Shown: positions 1 through 9,225, counted from the first letter of the stretch. The stretch is DNA of 22,155 nt from Isoetes engelmannii (GCA_011763485.2 JAANSK020260050.1:1-22155), one strand, 5' to 3'. The notes: generated by a model not told the origin, from the letters alone. A program made the numbers and translations.

Positions 1-71
1 CCCATTTAGCTTGATCAATGCCCGGGCAAAAACATCACTCTCATCTACAACCATCGGAAATCCAACCTAAC

Positions 72-258
72 AATGCCCGAAAAATGCATGGCAACATGTG
101 TAAAGGTATACATGTTTTCTACAAGATTGGTTCATAGCGTATATTTACATTTAAAAACAAGCCTCAAAATGCCCGGAAATGCCCGGCAACATGTGGTAAA
201 GGGATGCATATTTTCTACAAGCTTAGTTCATAGTGTGTTCACATTTAAAAACAAGGTT
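72..258. repeat. Tandem direct repeat, two ~95-bp units
   Basis: Two diverged copies lie head to tail (72-166 and 168-258). Both begin AATGCCCG, continue through GGCAACATGTG and TTTTCTACAAG, and end ACATTTAAAAACAAG. The second copy carries ATGCCCGG twice. The small ORF across this stretch simply reads the repeat and has no coding character. Confidence 0.8.
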
Positions 259-423
259 CGTTCTCATGCTTCATGTGGATGTTTGTTCCCTATTTCTTCT
301 CAACTACAATAATGCAATATGCCTTTATGTTCACTTCATCTATAAAGATAATTCTATCTATAAATTCTACTGTAGCTGAGAATCTAATACTCTAAGCCCA
401 TTCCACATCGAGAACATCGAGAA

Positions 424-444
424 ATGCCCGGCATTGCCGGGCAT
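424..444. repeat. Perfect 10-bp-arm palindrome on the ATGCCCGG motif
   Basis: ATGCCCGGCA (424-433) and TGCCGGGCAT (435-444) are perfect inverted arms around one T. The arm repeats the ATGCCCGG word that opens the upstream tandem units and also occurs near position 18. No function is evident. Confidence 0.8.
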
Positions 445-590
445 ACGTTTCTAGTCATCTAATAAAATGACAATGAAGATCAATGTGCTTCGTCTTTGAA
501 TGTATGCCATAGAATAATTCGATATATGTATTGAAGAAAAGTGTTTTACGTAAGCAATTTAGTTCAGTTCGCATAGGCAAATTCTTAAAA

Positions 591-662
591 AATTCGCTTA
601 TGCAAAATATATGCATAAGCAAATTCTAAAAAGATTCGCTTACGCAAAATATACGCGTAAGC
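591..662. repeat. Two tandem hairpin units, period about 42 bp
   Basis: Unit 1 has arms GCTTATGCA (596-604) and TGCATAAGC (612-620). Unit 2 has arms GCTTACGC (638-645) and GCGTAAGC (655-662). Both stems sit in the context ATTCGCTTA...TAAGCAA, and the sequence change between units is matched on both arms. Two poly-T tracts follow (about 665-676 and 697-709). The rest of 259-857 is AT-rich and shows no gene. Confidence 0.75.
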
Positions 663-857
663 AATTTTTTTTTTTTAAGTCTTTTGTGTAAGCAGTTTTT
701 TTTTTTTTTCCCAACAGGAGAAAAATACGGGAAATATGTTTTAACGTCAAAATAAATATTTTCTAACTCTATACATCCTGAATTTTGCATTTGTACATAT
801 AGAACCTATTCCTACTACAACAGCACATGTTTCACCACACGTTTCAATGATGTCATT

Positions 858-3248
858 TCACTCCAATCGATCATCACACAATCCCAGCTTTTCTTGTTCA
901 TCGGTTATCCTCTTTATGTTAGCATTAGCATGCATGTTTGACATCAAAATGTATCCTGCAGTACAATGAGAATCTAACTGAACAATTTTTTGGAAGTATT
1001 GTCTCCCTAGCTCTATATTGCCATAAACTCGACAAGCACTAAGTAGCGAAGTCCAGCTATTAACACTAGTCAACTTAAGAATATATTCTGCTTCTTTGAA
1101 GCATCCTGCACGGCTCAGGAGGTCACCAATGCAGTTAAAGTGGATGATGTTTGGTATTACGCTGTGTTGTTCCACCATAGCTTTAAAGTACCTAATTCCT
1201 TCCTCCACCAAACCAGCATGATTGCATGCGCTAAGGATACCGGTGAAAGCCACATTGTCTGGTTTGAAGCCATATTGCTGCATTTTGTCAAAGTACAACG
1301 TAGCCTGCCTGGAATCACCATGGAGGGCATACCCAACAACCATTGCACCCCATGATATTATATCTTGATTTGGCAAATTCTTGAAAATTTTAAGAGCCTC
1401 TTCCATGCTGCCACACCTGCTATACATGTCAATAAGGATATTTTCCACAAATATGTCTAATTGGCAATCACTTGTCATAATCTGGTTATGAATGTGTCTC
1501 CCCTGTTCTATGGCACCAACTCTAGCACATGCTTTCAGTGTGCTTGAATATGTAACTATGTCTGCCTTAAATCCTTCATGCTGCATATTGTTGTACCATT
1601 CTAATGCAGTTAAGCCTTCCTCAACCTGAGCATATCCAGCAATCATTGAACTCCATGAGACTGCATCTCTATGTGAATTCTTTTGGAATATTTTATGTGC
1701 CTCTGACATACTCTCGCATTTAGCATACATATCAATGAGTGTGTTGCCCATAACAACATCCTCCTCAATGCCAAGTTCAATAATCCTTTCATGCATATGC
1801 CTTCCCTCCTCTATAGTATCACAGATTTTCAGCATACTTAAAAATGCAACTCTGTCTGGTCTTATGCCCTCCTGCTGCATGCTGTCAAAATGTTCTAGCG
1901 CAGAAAGTCTTTCACCGTGATGCACAAACGCAGTGAGAATTGTACTCCACAAGACTACATTTCTGTTTGAGATTTTTTCAAAGACTTGACATGCCTCCTT
2001 TAAACTGCCACATTTGGCATACATATCAATGAGTGTACTTCCAATAAAAGCATTAGATTGAAGACCATTTCCATTAAGTTGGTCATGAATAAACCTGCCA
2101 TAGTTAATGGCTCCAATAGTTCCACACACCTTCAATATGCTTGAAAATGTGATCGCATCTGACTTTACACCATCAAGCTCTAGATTGAGAAAGCATCGAA
2201 TGGCAAGAAGGCCATTACCATTGTGGGCATATCCAGCAATCATCGCATTCCAACAAACAACATTTGGTTTTGGCAATCTGTCAAATGCTTTGCGTGCCTC
2301 TTCTAAGCTCCAACATTTTCCATACACATCAACAATCGTACTCCCGACAACAACATCAGATCCTAGACCAGTTTCAATAATCAGCTGATGAATGTATCTA
2401 ACATGCTCTACAGCCACCATACTACCACACCCCTTCAAAACAGATGTGAAAATGACCTTATTAGGCTTTACTCTCTCTTTGGGCATCCTATAAAAGCATT
2501 CTAGGGCAAGGAGGCCTTCCCCATGCTGGACATATCCAGATATCATTGCACCCCAAGCCACAACGTTAGAATTTGGTAATTTCTCTAATGATCTGCATGC
2601 TTCTGTTAAGTTCCCACATTTTGCATACATATTGACAAGGCTGCTTCCCAAGACAATATCAAACTGGAGGTTATTCTCAATAACTTGTTCATGTAGAAAC
2701 TTTCCCTGAATCAGGGCTGATTTGACAGAACAAGCTTTTAAAGCAGCAGCATAAATATATTTATCCACCGTAATACCTGATAGGGACATTTTCTCATATA
2801 GCTGCAGCGCCAATTCACTATCTCCAAGCCCTGCATTGGCATCAATAATTGCACTCCAAGTATAAACACTGGGACTCGTAACCTTCTCAAATGTTTGATC
2901 TGCTTCGATCAAACTTTGACATGAAGAAAAAAGGCGAACCAGGCAGTCACAAAAGCTGGCCATTGAATCTAACCCATTCTCTAACATCAGGCATTGTACC
3001 CTCCTTCCATATTCAAGGTCTTGCAGTTTTGTGCACTCCTTCAGCATGCAGTCAATTTGGTGTCTAGACACAGAAACTAACTGTTGAATCTGGTGATGCT
3101 GGATTCTTTTTCTATCCAGCTGCGTTTGGCAATGAGCAATATTGCCATTCCACTTGCAATAAAGAGAGAGAGAATTTTTTCTAACCTTAAAAATTCCGGC
3201 GGTTTCCACGGCTTTCCGAGCACTGCGCCAGCCATATTTCTTAACCAT
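858..3248 (-). CDS. PLS-type pentatricopeptide repeat protein, no DYW domain
   Basis: A single uninterrupted frame of 796 aa. From about residue 115 to 720 the PPR units recur in about 101-residue P-L-S triplets. Anchor motifs are WSAIIDAN (132), WGAMISGY (232), WNAMIAGY (333), WSTILTAF (434), WSSMIAGY (532) and WGAMVVGY (633), with NMYAKCG or DMYAKCG helices between them. The family binds organellar RNA in a sequence-specific way for editing, splicing or stability. The first 35 residues are rich in Lys and Arg, compatible with an organelle-targeting peptide. After SWTSLLSACRVYGNIELG (about 731-748) the E-type region degenerates and the protein stops at residue 796 with no E+ or DYW deaminase, so any editing role would need a partner in trans. 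The start is the first ATG of the frame (CATGGCATGG context). The intron-free structure is usual for this family. No neighbouring gene shares its orientation closely enough to suggest co-regulation. Confidence 0.93.
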   Translation of the reverse strand: MVKKYGWRSARKAVETAGIFKVRKNSLSLYCKWNGNIAHCQTQLDRKRIQHHQIQQLVSVSRHQIDCMLKECTKLQDLEYGRRVQCLMLENGLDSMASFCDCLVRLFSSCQSLIEADQTFEKVTSPSVYTWSAIIDANAGLGDSELALQLYEKMSLSGITVDKYIYAAALKACSVKSALIQGKFLHEQVIENNLQFDIVLGSSLVNMYAKCGNLTEACRSLEKLPNSNVVAWGAMISGYVQHGEGLLALECFYRMPKERVKPNKVIFTSVLKGCGSMVAVEHVRYIHQLIIETGLGSDVVVGSTIVDVYGKCWSLEEARKAFDRLPKPNVVCWNAMIAGYAHNGNGLLAIRCFLNLELDGVKSDAITFSSILKVCGTIGAINYGRFIHDQLNGNGLQSNAFIGSTLIDMYAKCGSLKEACQVFEKISNRNVVLWSTILTAFVHHGERLSALEHFDSMQQEGIRPDRVAFLSMLKICDTIEEGRHMHERIIELGIEEDVVMGNTLIDMYAKCESMSEAHKIFQKNSHRDAVSWSSMIAGYAQVEEGLTALEWYNNMQHEGFKADIVTYSSTLKACARVGAIEQGRHIHNQIMTSDCQLDIFVENILIDMYSRCGSMEEALKIFKNLPNQDIISWGAMVVGYALHGDSRQATLYFDKMQQYGFKPDNVAFTGILSACNHAGLVEEGIRYFKAMVEQHSVIPNIIHFNCIGDLLSRAGCFKEAEYILKLTSVNSWTSLLSACRVYGNIELGRQYFQKIVQLDSHCTAGYILMSNMHANANIKRITDEQEKLGLCDDRLE

Positions 3249-3428
3249 GCCATGGCCAGGGGAGATTGAATGCTTGAATTAGATAAGCTTCCAGAAACAT
3301 CCCTTAGCAGGATATTATGTCGTAGTACACCGTCCGATCCGACCATCGTGTCAAGGTAAGCATTTTTTAGGTCATCTTTTTGGGTGAGTGGGAGAATAGT
3401 CTATTCTAATTGAGCTCCGGGCTTCGTA

Positions 3429-3598
3429 AAAACCACTTACATTACATTTTGCCTCTTAGTCCAATCGTACGTTGACACGTGGCATTGATTCTTTTAAAGA
3501 ATGCAAAGTAAATTTTTCATTCAATTTTTTGAGACATTTACCCAATACTCCGCACATTTACCCAACATTCTCCCCTAAAATGTAATGTAAGTGGTTTT
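3429..3598. repeat. Candidate MITE with 22-bp perfect terminal inverted repeats
   Basis: Positions 3429-3450 and 3577-3598 are exact reverse complements over 22 bases (the left arm begins AAAACCACTTACATT). The 126-bp interior has no ORF. Flanking bases are TTCGTA on the left and CACGTA on the right, so no clean target-site duplication can be assigned. The element lies about 180 bp upstream of the PPR start, within its possible 5' region. It could also be a simple inverted duplication. Confidence 0.6.
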
Positions 3599-3610
3599 CA
3601 CGTAAAAAAA

Positions 3611-3631
3611 AATGTCACTTTAGGTGACATT
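3611..3631. repeat. Short perfect hairpin beside LINE copy A
   Basis: AATGTCAC (3611-3618), five-base loop TTTAG, then GTGACATT (3624-3631). It sits between the candidate MITE and the first ORF1-like sequence of LINE A. It may be part of the MITE terminus or of the LINE 5' end, and the sequence does not decide. Confidence 0.6.
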
Positions 3632-3634
3632 CTC

Positions 3635-4369
3635 ATGTGTCAGCAATGCCTCCGCGCCTCCGCGAAGGCCACTTCCCCCAACCAGTCTAGACAGATAGCA
3701 ACTACTTCACCCCGGAGGAATGTACCGCTATGCTCTCTCAACGGAGCACAGCCTGCACCCCCACATGTAACAGGCTCCACCTGTAGAGACATCCAATGTT
3801 ACTCTAAGGATGAATGAACAACAGGAGTTAAGCCGGAGACGTCACAATGTGGTGGTGCGTGGACCCAGGAGGAGGTAGGAGAACATCTTATTAAGCACCA
3901 AGATCAGGTTTCTCGCATGGCACTATAGACACCCGTGCACATTGCTTGGGCAAGCCGACTTGGTGCTCAACGCCATGATTACCCACGCATTGTTACATTT
4001 ACAATTGCAGACACACAAGTGCGAGATGCAATATTGAATCAGGGCCAGCAGTTGAAGAGGACCACCCCATATGTTGACCAGGATCTCACCAAGATGGGAG
4101 TTTTTTGAACGGCATCTGTTGGGGTCACAGATGTGCTGCGATATGCTACTACCACACCCGGAGGTCCCTCGGCTGCCATCACAAGAGCTGCTACTCCTAC
4201 CCTCGCTTCAGCGACAACCACGAACACTCTGACTAGTGTCTCTGCTCCATTAGCCCCCGCCGCTGCAATTGCTCATGCTGTTTCGACTGCTCATGCTCAT
4301 GCATTGCACACTACTTCCCTTATGGCCACCACAACTCCTCGTGCATCTGCATCGCATGCTAACAGATAG
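3635..4369 (+). pseudogene. ORF1-like RNA-binding protein remnant of LINE A
   Basis: After a Ser/Pro/Gln-rich start, the frame beginning near 3828 reads LSRRRHNVVVRG, the opening strand of an ORF1-type RRM. A frame around 3960-4100 reads PRIVTFTIADTQVRDAILNQ and then QLKRTTPYVDQDLTK. This matches the second half of the same fold in LINE B (FTVPNLSTKMDILKQAKRL, then GTSLYLDFDLTK). Frame changes and stops separate the pieces. A low-complexity Ala/Thr/Ser/His-rich frame (4133-4369) follows and ends in TAG just before the endonuclease frame. ORF1 proteins of this class coat LINE RNA in the retrotransposition particle. Confidence 0.7.
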
Positions 4370-4384
4370 GAATTGTGCCTCTGT

Positions 4385-5596
4385 ATGGTGTCCTGGAATT
4401 GTAGAGACTTCCCTTGGCAAAATGGAGAAAGTCTCAACTCCATTACAGCATATACAAATCTCCTTTTCCTCATGGAGACATGGGAACATGCAGGGCATAG
4501 GCTGCCAAACCTCCTAGGCTACTTGCATTGCTCAGTGCTTAATGAGTGCTCAAGCAAGCGTGGACATAGGGGGGTTGCCTGCTACTATCGTACAAGCTTA
4601 GCACAATCCATCTCTCTACACAAGATGGACAGGCATAACCGTTAATTGTGGGTATGAGTGCAGCAGGGCAGTGGCAACCCCCTCTTTATGGCAGCATGCT
4701 ACTTTCCACAAGCCGAGAGCAACTTCTATAACACTCATTCGGATGTGGATAGGTTGGAACCTAAATGTCGATTTATATGATGACATATAGCAGCACAAAC
4801 CATTGGGCAAGGTCCTGTTGCTTGGAGACTTAAATGCACGCACAGGGGAAGAGCAGGTCCGATATTTGAACCCTTGGAGAAGGATGTGTTGTAGTTGAAC
4901 CCCCCAGTGGTAGCTTGGCCAAGGACATCAGACGACCACCATATTACACGTTACAGAAGGCAGTTGTTGTTGCTCTGCAACATCTTTGACTTGGCCATTG
5001 CAATGGATTGGCCCAATGGTCGTCGTCCAGCCTATGCACATGTAGACAGGAGAACCGGGGGAGGGGGGGAGGGGGGACTCCATTGTTGTGGACTACGTAC
5101 TGGCGGAGGAACAGGATTTGCATCCGATTACTGATTTGGATATTGGAACAAACAGTCGGGACGAGGAAGTGGACTCAGAAGACCTACCCCTTTTTCTGCA
5201 TATGGAATGGCAAGGTGTCCGCGAATCCATTACCCCAACACCTCGTGTGCCCAGCTGCGCCTGGACCACGACCACACAGAAACATTTGCCCAGATGCTTG
5301 AGCATGACCTAGAGGGCATATTGCAGCTCCCCACATTGCAGCAGCCGACTGCCCAGTTGAATCATGTGGTCATGACGGTTGCCGAGGTGCTTTCGAGAGG
5401 CCACTCGCGCGGGCCCCCAGGAGCTCCCACCTTTCCCCCAACCCGTGGTTTAATGCTGAATGTAGGGAGTTCAAACGTCGGCTTCGACAAGTCACTGATA
5501 CCACCTTGTCCCACAGGTCATCAGCCAATATCATGCCTTCCCAAGGACAAGAAAGCCAGATACCTCGACACCTGCAATAAATGTTCTATCTCCTAG
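4385..5596 (+). pseudogene. APE-type endonuclease and linker of LINE A ORF2
   Basis: The frame opening at ATG 4385 gives MVSWNCRDFPW, the N-terminal Asn-containing strand of apurinic-type LINE endonucleases, then LFLMETWEH (catalytic Glu motif) and HRGVACYYR. Later motifs in shifted frames are LLLGDLNARTGE (about 4815-4850) and SIVVDYVLAEEQ (about 5080-5115). The final SDH motif appears as SEDLPL (about 5176-5195), so the catalytic His seems lost. The linker frame ending 5596 contains LEGILQLPTLQQ, alignable with LEGILDYPTLQEH of LINE B. NPWFNAECREFKRRLR, read in a neighbouring frame, matches NAWFDTDCEQLKKQLR there. The endonuclease would nick target DNA for target-primed reverse transcription. 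This copy cannot be active. Confidence 0.82.
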
Positions 5597-6160
5597 ATTG
5601 TCATCGCAGGACATACTTGAGAAGGGAATTGAGAAAACCTCTGCAACCTACAAAAAATATTACCTCAGAACAATAGGTGCACACTTGTAGCAGCTTTATG
5701 ATCCACTGGGAGGTCAGGCAATAGTATCCCCACAGACAGGCCTAGCACTAGCCATTACTGAGAGAGATGTCATATGAAGGACAAACAAGCTTAGTGGTCT
5801 TCCCGATGGAATGTGCACGCGCACATGTGCATGCGGGTACAAACAGAGAAATATAGCGATCACTTGGGGTTGTACCTTAATGCTTGCTTCATTAGCACAC
5901 TTTGAGACATCGATGCTTTGGCACATGTCAAGATGGCACATTATCACCAACAGGTCAATTTCAGGATTACACGAGTCTTCCAATAGTATTTGCATATCCA
6001 CCTGCCCATGAAGAACTGCAGACTGATAGCTTCCATTCGCACAGTTGCACATCGCCTCCACATTGAGACCGACAGATGGACTCGTGAGGCACGTGAGGAT
6101 AGGATCTTTTAGTGCTGCCAACAGAGAGCCATTAAGGACGAAGGCCATATGCCATACACT
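5597..6160 (+). pseudogene. LINE A: start of RT joined to the C-terminal Zn-binding domain
   Basis: QLYDPLGGQAIVSPQTG and LALAITERDV (about 5695-5775) correspond to the LYDHPG...LQFTEEDVKEGL segment of LINE B just before its RT. After about 5855 the reading changes abruptly to SDHLGLYLNACFISTL and HVKMAHYHQQVNFRI, which match SDPELFEQYLTCHFF and QVKPGHYHAHINATL of LINE B, a position more than 1 kb further on in that copy. HRLHIETDRWTREAREDR and CCQQRAIKDEGH then match the Cys/His domain. The motifs expected between them (FVDF..AFDTV, YADD, KYLG) are absent. This copy therefore lost its RT core by internal deletion, with the junction at about 5811-5855. Confidence 0.75.
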
Positions 6161-6329
6161 TCAGGTCTGCTCAGCATTGAATCAAATCTGGGCATGGTAT
6201 ATTCCATTAGTTATACCCGGCCAGCCATTGCACGTGCTATTTAACACGGCCTCCGTGGGTACCTCCAAGAGGTCATGCATACACTGACTCGGCTGTATCC
6301 TTCGTTGCAGTATTGAATTGGTAGTTTTC

Positions 6330-6510
6330 TACTACTATACAGTATACCAACGTACTTATTACTGCTAAAGTTTTTCCCTTCAAAACCCTTTGGAGCAATG
6401 GTTTTTTTAACCTCAGTATTATGCTTGTTGCTCTCTTCGTTTGGGTTTTGGGTCCCATAGGCCAATTGGTCTCCGTGGACAATAAAAACACTAATCTATT
6501 TTATTTTAGC
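6330..6510 (+). repeat. 3' UTR, covarying hairpin and tail of LINE A (tail copy 1)
   Basis: The 3' UTR (TTATTACTGCTAAAG...) aligns with that of LINE B at 17230-17320. The terminal structure is GTCCCAT (6452-6458), inner stem AGGCC/GGTCT with loop AATT (6459-6472), then GTGGAC (6475-6480). The outer GTCC and GGAC can pair. The tail follows: AATAAAAAC, then CTAAT CTATT TTATT-type five-base units ending near 6510. Confidence 0.85.
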
Positions 6511-6729
6511 CTTAATGCATTCCTCCTTTTTCTCCTTGGAAATAGTGTAAAGGAAGTGTGGAAGTGACTTGGAGTATTCGGCCCCTGTTGTAACTAGATT
6601 TCTAAAAGATATCCTCATATCTGATTTTCCATAAAAATGATGTGTTGGGTCCGAACTTGCAGGCCTGAGACTATATGACCCTGTTGCCTTGCCTTTGTTG
6701 AAATTCTCCTGCTTCTGTGCTAGTGTGCT

Positions 6730-7140
6730 AAGATGATGATTAAGCTCAAAGATTTATCTTATTCTTCAGCTGCAGTTCTACGGTTCATTGTACGAACTAG
6801 CTTCTTGATATTGATGTTCAATCCTTCAATATACCCCTGTCCACTTCTTGCCTTTAGAGTGGAAGTCTCAAGAACTCCTCTGTGTGAGATGCTATTGAAA
6901 GGTTCCTTTATTCAGGCGGTCAAACTAATAAGTTTATCTGTCTAAATGTGGCTTAGATGTATAATGATTTTGTAATGCCTTGCCAAAGGTTTTAAACCTG
7001 CATTATTCCTTTTTAGCTTGTTTGCCTTGGCATACCCTTTCCACCAAATTTGTGTTGCCCCTTGCAAGTCTGCACTTGGTACTTTTCCTTTCTCCTATCC
7101 ATCATTCTATATGAATTTTTAAATTCCGCTATTTCATCCA
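6730..7140 (-). pseudogene. Decayed gag of a Ty3-type LTR retrotransposon
   Basis: On the minus strand one frame reads ADLQGATQIWWKGYAKANK, then GLKPLARHYKIII, DKLISLTA, GYIEGLNINIKKLVRTMNR and EE-DKSLSLII. This is the order of landmarks in the Retrotrans_gag domain of Ty3-type elements: a helix with WW, then the L-T-W-x-x-F-K segment, then a coiled region with a conserved E-D. Two in-frame stops interrupt it, so it is not functional. A Ser-rich basic stretch on the same strand near 7330-7390 could be the gag N-terminus. No protease, RT, integrase or LTR was recognised, so this is an orphan fragment. Confidence 0.65.
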
Positions 7141-7389
7141 ACCATGCTTCATACTCCATCCTGAATTAAAACTTTCACAGGATTGCCTAAGCTTTCTTGC
7201 TTTCCATATATGTTGGTCATAGCTCTGTCTATCTTTTCATGCTAGTCATTCACTTTGGGATTCATGTTTCTGCCATGGGAGCTATTTGAGATGTTGGTTT
7301 AGTTGCTAGCTGAGCTATTGCTGGAGCTGGAGCTTGAAAGACTAGGCGATTTCCTGGCTCTTCTTTTCATCTTCTTAGCCTCAAATGAT

Positions 7390-8790
7390 CTTGATGCTGC
7401 TGGCTGTTGTGGCCGGTTCTCCTTCAAAGAGGTTAGAAACTGAAATACCAAATCTAAAAGTTAACAAATTCACTAGTCATGATCCTATGTATGACAACTC
7501 CAACATCATCATGTTCTCCTCTGCCATATGATGCGGTAAAAAACTTCCGCTGCATCTTGGTCCCATTAAACTTAATTCTACCTAAGAAGTAGAAAGCTTT
7601 TGAAGACTTGAATTAGGAAGCATATCCATAAGACCAGAAAACATGCTTCGAGAAATTTCCCTTGCTACCAAAAATATATGATGGTTAAAACAGACAATGT
7701 TGCACTGTCATGTTTTCTATTATCATCTAATATGTAGAGATGTACCTCTTTTACAATTTGTCTGTCTCCAACCTTGACGTTTGGGATCTTACCATCTTAA
7801 GCACGTCTAGGTGTACTATGAACTAATATATAACATTGGTCATTGTGCCAATGCATGCTCCAAATCTTCTGTTGAAACTTGAACAAAAAGTTCTCGAAAA
7901 AATCTCTAACAAAAAACATAATATCTTTTGAAATGGTTTGGAGACACTCCATGGACTGTTTTGCTTACCATCTAGATGCGTAATTATGTGAAATGAACAC
8001 CTTGATAACAAAATTAGCATGAGAGCTAAATTTCTTCAATGATTTGTTTTGCACACTAATGTCTTTGGTCTTCTCCCAAGTGTGTTCATCATCACATGTA
8101 GCGGTTGGTTAGGTTTAACTAATCCTTCATACCGAGTCCGGATAGATGCAAATGATAGGCAATGCTGAAGAGTGTGGCCCTCATCTTCAATAACGCCTAG
8201 CTAGCAGCATTGACAGACCCTCTGTTCTCGCTCTGAGGTGGTGTGCTCCTATGCAAATAGAGGCAATTGCTCTATGTTTTTTCATGGATAAATATGTTAA
8301 TAGGTACCGCTGTGGACCCCTGACAAACACAGAATTCTTGGCTTTTTTAGTGCATTGTTTTTACCAACTGAAAGGCATTATTATCCCAAAGCTTACTTTG
8401 GAAACATGTGTCCAAATACTGTTTCAGGCGACTATGATCCTCATTGTTATGCACCTATATGCAGCCATATTCATGACATCCCATCTGGAGAACCAGGTGG
8501 CTCATTTTTCTTCCAACAAGCTTTAAGCTATTGTGGGCCCATCATCATTACGTAGGCGAGGTTTAGAAGGCAGGAGTCCTCCATACTTACCACTTTTGGC
8601 AGGATAGAATGGGACACTCTAGAGCAGCTCTTTGAAGAGGTAGAAACAAAAAGTGATATCTTCAAAGGCTAGATTCTTGCGAAAGTTGCCGAATGGTTGG
8701 ACATCCTTTATTTGTTTTAGACACCTTTAAAAATTGAATTTTATTTTTTTTAGAATTTTTTTTTTTTTTTTTTACCATGTAATTATTGAT
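7390..8790. other. Intergenic stretch, no gene recognised
   Basis: AT-rich DNA with only short ORFs (for example 7823-8020 on the minus strand and 8251-8526 on the plus) whose translations resemble nothing I know. A plus-strand reading near 8595-8700 gives WDTLEQLFEEVETKSDIF and AKVAEWLDILYLF around a stop, which looks protein-like but could not be assigned. A 20-base poly-T tract lies near 8754-8773. Confidence 0.5.
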
Positions 8791-8809
8791 TTTCTATATG
8801 ATGATGAGC

Positions 8810-9010
8810 GAAAAGCTCCAAATAACCAATGCATAAAATTCTGCCATAAAGATTACATTACTAGGTACATCAAGTGCTCCCAATATTTGCTATAAAAATT
8901 CCTCTGAACCATGTCAAAAGCCTTGGTGAAATCAGCAAGTATGACACACATCCATAACTAAATATAACAGATGATCAATTGTGGATTTTTCTTGAAACCG
9001 TCTTGACCTT
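8810..9010 (-). pseudogene. Fragment of a LINE reverse transcriptase
   Basis: The minus strand reads RFQEKSTIDHLLYLV and, after a frameshift, CVILADFTKAFDMVQRNF, then YSKYWEHLMYLVM. This matches the RVT_1 order: Gly-Phe-x-x-x-x-Ser-Thr-x-Asp-His, then palm motif A (Asp-Phe-x-Lys-Ala-Phe-Asp-x-Val). The catalytic Asp of motif A is retained, but the fragment covers only two motifs, about 70 residues, so it is non-functional. It lies about 310 bp downstream of the LTO1 stop, on the same strand. Its LINE family cannot be assigned from so little sequence. Confidence 0.75.
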
Positions 9011-9225
9011 TATCTCACCTTTTCATGTAGAGAGGGAGGCCGCCAAGGTTTACTGTGCACTAATACATGATTTGTTGTTTAAATTAATAAGACTATTCTA
9101 GTAAATAATAACTTTATAAGGCTATTTTTGACAACTATTAAGGCAAATGAAGCCATGGTTCCTATAGCTTATCATGTTAATGGCGTATAGAGCATAACAT
9201 GCAGGCACCCTTGAAGCTATTATAC

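Larger units (their letters stand above)
3632..6510 (+). mobile_element. LINE copy A, decayed non-LTR retrotransposon lacking the RT core
   Basis: In order: an ORF1-like RRM segment (about 3828-4090), an Ala/Thr-rich stretch (4133-4369), an APE-type endonuclease with SWNCR, METWEH, GDLNART and VDYV motifs (4385-5190), a linker (5207-5815), a C-terminal Cys/His domain (about 5850-6150), a 3' UTR and the family hairpin with pentamer tail (6452-6510). Stops and frameshifts occur throughout. Comparison with LINE B shows that the palm region between the first RT segment and the C-terminal domain is missing. The 5' boundary is approximate. No target-site duplication was identified. Confidence 0.85.

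Noticed and set aside
4133-4369. Separate small gene encoding an Ala/Thr-rich protein
   Set aside because: It lies between the ORF1 RRM and endonuclease of LINE A and is best read as low-complexity ORF1 C-terminus.
5714-6148. Minus-strand 144-codon ORF
   Set aside because: It is antisense to the LINE A C-terminal domain, which has clear homology to LINE B on the plus strand. No recognisable features.
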